From positions 1-64,000 of the forward strand of contig NZ_JBNNWS010000015.1 in the NCBI RefSeq assembly GCF_050281185.1: a DNA stretch of 64,000 bases, given 5' to 3'. Source of the stretch: Heyndrickxia sp050281185 (GTDB lineage Bacteria; Bacillota; Bacilli; Bacillales; Bacillaceae_C). Under the pieces are notes generated by a model, which was not told where the DNA came from, ran no database searches, and was given only the letters and a program-made list of their open reading frames with translations. Position 1 is the stretch's first letter. Each line of letters starts with the position of its first letter. Positions 61,737 to 64,000 of this stretch are shown one piece after another. A program made the position numbers and the translations under genes.

Positions 61737-63362
61737 TTATTGATATAAAAGCTGTACTTGCTTTTGAATATCATCATTTTCTAAATATTCATCGTATGTC
61801 ATTTCTTTATCGAGCATCCCTTTAGGGGTAAGTTCAATAATGCGGTTAGCTATTGTTTGAATAAACTGATGATCGTGGGATGCAAAAATCATCGAACCTT
61901 TAAAACGGATTAAACCATTGTTCACTGCAGTAATCGATTCTAAATCAAGATGATTGGTAGGTTCATCTAAAAGAAGAACGTTTGATCCACTTAACATCAT
62001 TTTAGAAAGCATACAACGAACCTTTTCACCACCGGAAAGGACATTTGCTTTTTTCATCACTTCTTCACCAGAGAATAGCATTCTTCCTAAAAATCCTCTT
62101 AAAAAGCTCTCACTTTGGTCATTGGGAGAGTATTGACGTAACCAATCGACAAGATTTAAATCTCCATTTTCAAAATAACTAGAGCTATCTTTAGGGAAGT
62201 AGGATTGTGTAGTAGTGATACCCCATTTAAATGAACCACTATCAGGTTCCATTTCTCCTGCCAAAATTTTAAACAATGTGGTTTTAGCTAATTCGTTTTG
62301 GCCAACTAGAGCTATTTTGTCATCTTTATTCATTATAAAACTAACATTATCAAGAACCTTTACACCGTCAATCGTTTTCGTTAATCCTTCTACACGTAAT
62401 AGATCATTACCAATCTCTCGGTCAGGGGTAAAATGAACGTAAGGATATTTTCTAGATGAAGGTTTAATGTCATCTAATGTAATTTTATCGAGAAGCTTCT
62501 TCCGAGAAGTTGCTTGCTTCGATTTCGATGCATTCGCACTAAAACGGGCAATAAAGCTTTGCAGCTCTTTAATTTTTTCTTCTTTTTTCTTATTATCCTC
62601 TTGTGCCATTTTTTGAGCAAGCTGACTAGATTCATACCAAAAATCGTAATTTCCTACATATAATTGGATTTTACTGAAGTCTAAGTCAGCAATATGAGTA
62701 CAAACCTTATTTAAGAAATGACGATCATGGGATACAACAATCACAGTGTTCTCAAAGTTAATTAGAAATTCTTCAAGCCATTGAATAGCTTTTAAATCTA
62801 AGTGGTTGGTAGGCTCGTCTAATAGCAAAATATCTGGTTTTCCAAAAAGTGCTTGAGCAAGTAATACTTTTACTTTTTCTGCACCAGTTAACTCCGCCAT
62901 TTTCTTTGTATGAAGCTCTTCTGAAATTCCAAGACCTTTAAGCAAAATAGCTGCTTCTGATTCTGCTTCCCAACCATTTAATTCAGCAAATTCACCTTCA
63001 AGCTCTGCGGCTCTCATTCCATCTTCATCACTGAAATCTGCTTTCATGTAAATAGCATCTTTTTCTTGCATCACTTCAAATAAGCGGGTATGTCCCATAA
63101 TAACAACTTTTAAAACTTCTTCATCTTCAAATTCAAAATGGTTTTGTTTTAATACAGCCAGTCTTTCGCCTGGTGTCATATGGACATCACCAGTTTGAGG
63201 CTCAAGTTCACCTGAAAGAATTTTTAAAAAGGTTGATTTTCCAGCGCCGTTTGCGCCAATTAATCCATAGCAGTTACCGGGTGTAAATTTAATATTAATA
63301 TCTTCAAATAGTTTACGTTCCCCGAATCGTAAGCCAACATTATTAACAGTAATCAAAGACAT
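61737..63362 (-). CDS. ykpA: ABC-F family ATPase (YkpA-like)
   Basis: Soluble ribosome-associated ABC-F protein of 541 residues with two ATPase domains joined by a basic linker (KKKEEKIKELQSFIARFSANASKSKQ). The first Walker A is GANGAGKSTFLKIL and both Walker B motifs read LLLDEPTNHLDL. The first signature is LTGAEK rather than LSGGEK, and the second P-loop is GQNELAKTTLFKIL; I recall the same deviations in YkpA/YbiT proteins, so they are not mutations. It probably acts on stalled or initiating ribosomes. Confidence 0.9.
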   Translation of the reverse strand: MSLITVNNVGLRFGERKLFEDINIKFTPGNCYGLIGANGAGKSTFLKILSGELEPQTGDVHMTPGERLAVLKQNHFEFEDEEVLKVVIMGHTRLFEVMQEKDAIYMKADFSDEDGMRAAELEGEFAELNGWEAESEAAILLKGLGISEELHTKKMAELTGAEKVKVLLAQALFGKPDILLLDEPTNHLDLKAIQWLEEFLINFENTVIVVSHDRHFLNKVCTHIADLDFSKIQLYVGNYDFWYESSQLAQKMAQEDNKKKEEKIKELQSFIARFSANASKSKQATSRKKLLDKITLDDIKPSSRKYPYVHFTPDREIGNDLLRVEGLTKTIDGVKVLDNVSFIMNKDDKIALVGQNELAKTTLFKILAGEMEPDSGSFKWGITTTQSYFPKDSSSYFENGDLNLVDWLRQYSPNDQSESFLRGFLGRMLFSGEEVMKKANVLSGGEKVRCMLSKMMLSGSNVLLLDEPTNHLDLESITAVNNGLIRFKGSMIFASHDHQFIQTIANRIIELTPKGMLDKEMTYDEYLENDDIQKQVQLLYQ

Positions 63363-63468
63363 ATACCTCCAAAACAGTAATATCTTTATGATTATAACAT
63401 GACTTGAATAAAAAAGGGGGACACCTGAGTTAATATGTAGTATTCGTTAATTGGTTTTGATTATTTTG

Positions 63469-63660
63469 CTACAAATTTTCATTCTGCTGTATAATTTCAT
63501 CACCTGTAATAATGGTATTAGCTTCTTCCAATCGTTTGAGTTTTTCAACGGAATCACCAGGATAATATTTGCTTTGATTGATATTACTCATTGCTGTATT
63601 AACGGTAATTTCAGGTTTTTTGGGTGAATTAGTTATTCTTTGATCTTTTTTTTTCATCAT
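63469..63660 (-). CDS. Hypothetical small hydrophilic protein
   Basis: A 63-residue charged protein, MMKKKDQRITNSPKKPEITV, with a C-terminal helix (DSVEKLKRLEEANTIITGDE). No membrane segment. GGAGT lies a few bases before the ATG at 63660. I do not recognise the family. It is divergent from the FAD oxidoreductase gene at 63843. Confidence 0.5.
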   Translation of the reverse strand: MMKKKDQRITNSPKKPEITVNTAMSNINQSKYYPGDSVEKLKRLEEANTIITGDEIIQQNENL

Positions 63661-63804
63661 TTTCAACTCCATTCAATAAACTGTCTAGTTATTATCCATT
63701 CACTATTTTTATAGAATTATGCATAATAATAAATATTCTTCTATACGTAACTAGGATTGAAAATTTAATTAAATGATATACATGAATTTAACTCTATTTG
63801 ATAA

Positions 63805-63830
63805 AAATAGTAGGTATATTACTACTATTT
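63805..63830 (+). promoter_or_regulatory. Palindrome at the ribosome site of the FAD oxidoreductase
   Basis: AAATAGTAG (63805-63813) and CTACTATTT (63822-63830) are perfect 9-base arms around GTATATTA, ending directly before the GGAGG ribosome site. It could be an operator or a translational hairpin. Confidence 0.4.
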
Positions 63831-63842
63831 GGAGGATATAAA

Positions 63843-64000
63843 ATGCCTAACGATCAAACCATGATGCCACAGTTTCCGGAGCCAATTTGGAGAGAGTCTG
63901 TTGAAATTCCTAGTTTTTCTAATTTGATTGAGGATATTGATGTGGATATAGCTATTGTTGGTGGAGGAATTACAGGAATAACAACTGCTTACTTATTAAC
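63843..64000 (+). CDS. FAD-dependent oxidoreductase, 5' end only
   Basis: The first 52 residues of a gene cut by the window end. MPNDQTMMPQFPEPIWRESV leads into the dinucleotide-binding motif D-V-D-I-A-I-V-G-G-G-I-T-G-I-T-T-A. This GxGxxG beta-alpha unit and the MPQFPEPIWRES start are typical of DAO-family oxidoreductases, some of which carry a C-terminal Rieske domain (YhfW-like). GGAGG precedes the ATG. Confidence 0.8.
   Translation, partial: MPNDQTMMPQFPEPIWRESVEIPSFSNLIEDIDVDIAIVGGGITGITTAYLL

Noticed and set aside
63000..63362. Inactivated ABC-F ATPase because of LTGAEK and NELAKTT motifs
   Set aside because: These deviations are, from memory, normal for the YkpA/YbiT branch; Walker B and the remaining motifs are intact.
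1..64000. CRISPR arrays, tRNA or rRNA genes, prophage or insertion-sequence transposase
   Set aside because: None were seen on either strand. All substantial ORFs are ordinary chromosomal genes and the repeats are short and non-coding.

Overview
The window is a low-GC stretch of chromosome from an endospore-forming member of the Bacillaceae (Bacillus sensu lato). This rests on AT-rich DNA with strong AGGAGG ribosome sites and many close parallels to Bacillus subtilis proteins: LigD/Ku, YkvT, OdhAB, YojN/YojO, DhaS, Sda, a MifM/YidC2 pair, Fnr with a C-terminal cysteine cluster, YkuS, TopB, MprF, PepF and YkpA. Sporulation-linked genes are scattered throughout: Ku/LigD, a YjcZ-type peptide, a SleB-type hydrolase, Sda, a GerT-like protein, YuzL and DUF1657/DUF421 proteins. 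I saw no rRNA, tRNA, CRISPR array, prophage or transposase gene. GC content and similarity scores were not computed.

Layout. 0-9.4 kb: divergent ligD/ku (non-homologous end joining), a PAP2 phosphatase, a YjcZ-type peptide, a cold-shock protein, lipoteichoic acid synthase, an amino acid permease and a LysE exporter. 9.4-18.2 kb: small membrane proteins, a cysteine hydrolase, a LysM-SleB hydrolase, a DsbA-family protein behind a duplicated palindromic operator, an alpha/beta hydrolase, yhdT-panF (pantothenate uptake), an MFS exporter and a MOSC protein. 18.4-24.1 kb: a five-gene oligopeptide ABC transporter in the order D-F-A-B-C. 24.1-27.5 kb: a possible structured leader, a 42-residue membrane peptide, an OmpR/HAMP two-component pair and a GerT-like protein. 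27.9-33.2 kb: odhAB (2-oxoglutarate dehydrogenase), a DUF2935 protein and sda. 33.5-36.8 kb: a frameshifted acyl-CoA ligase and dhaS with a CcpA site. 37.0-38.2 kb: yidC2 preceded by a MifM-like arrest peptide. 38.5-42.8 kb: yojN-yojO and a D,D-carboxypeptidase. 42.9-46.5 kb: fnr divergent from moaA-moeA-mobB (molybdenum cofactor). 46.6-56.6 kb: ykuS, yuzL, an Fsr-like exporter, a YitT protein, topB, trhO and mprF. 56.7-64 kb: pepF, the DUF1657-DUF1657-DUF421 cluster, an HpaB-type monooxygenase, an ABC-F ATPase and the start of a FAD oxidoreductase.

Most notable: (1) A 93-codon leader ORF upstream of yidC2 resembles MifM at its C-terminus. Its last codons can form a 13-bp hairpin (one mismatch) with the yidC2 Shine-Dalgarno and start codon. 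(2) DUF1657, DUF1657 and a DUF421-DUF1657 fusion form a cluster like the accessory part of spoVA-2mob operons, but without SpoVA genes. (3) There are at least four families of short non-coding repeats. Two have MITE-like terminal inverted repeats, and members of one family create false N-terminal extensions on neighbouring ORFs. (4) A GTAAC-type palindrome occurs twice before the dsbA-like gene. (5) The acyl-CoA ligase has a single-base frameshift.
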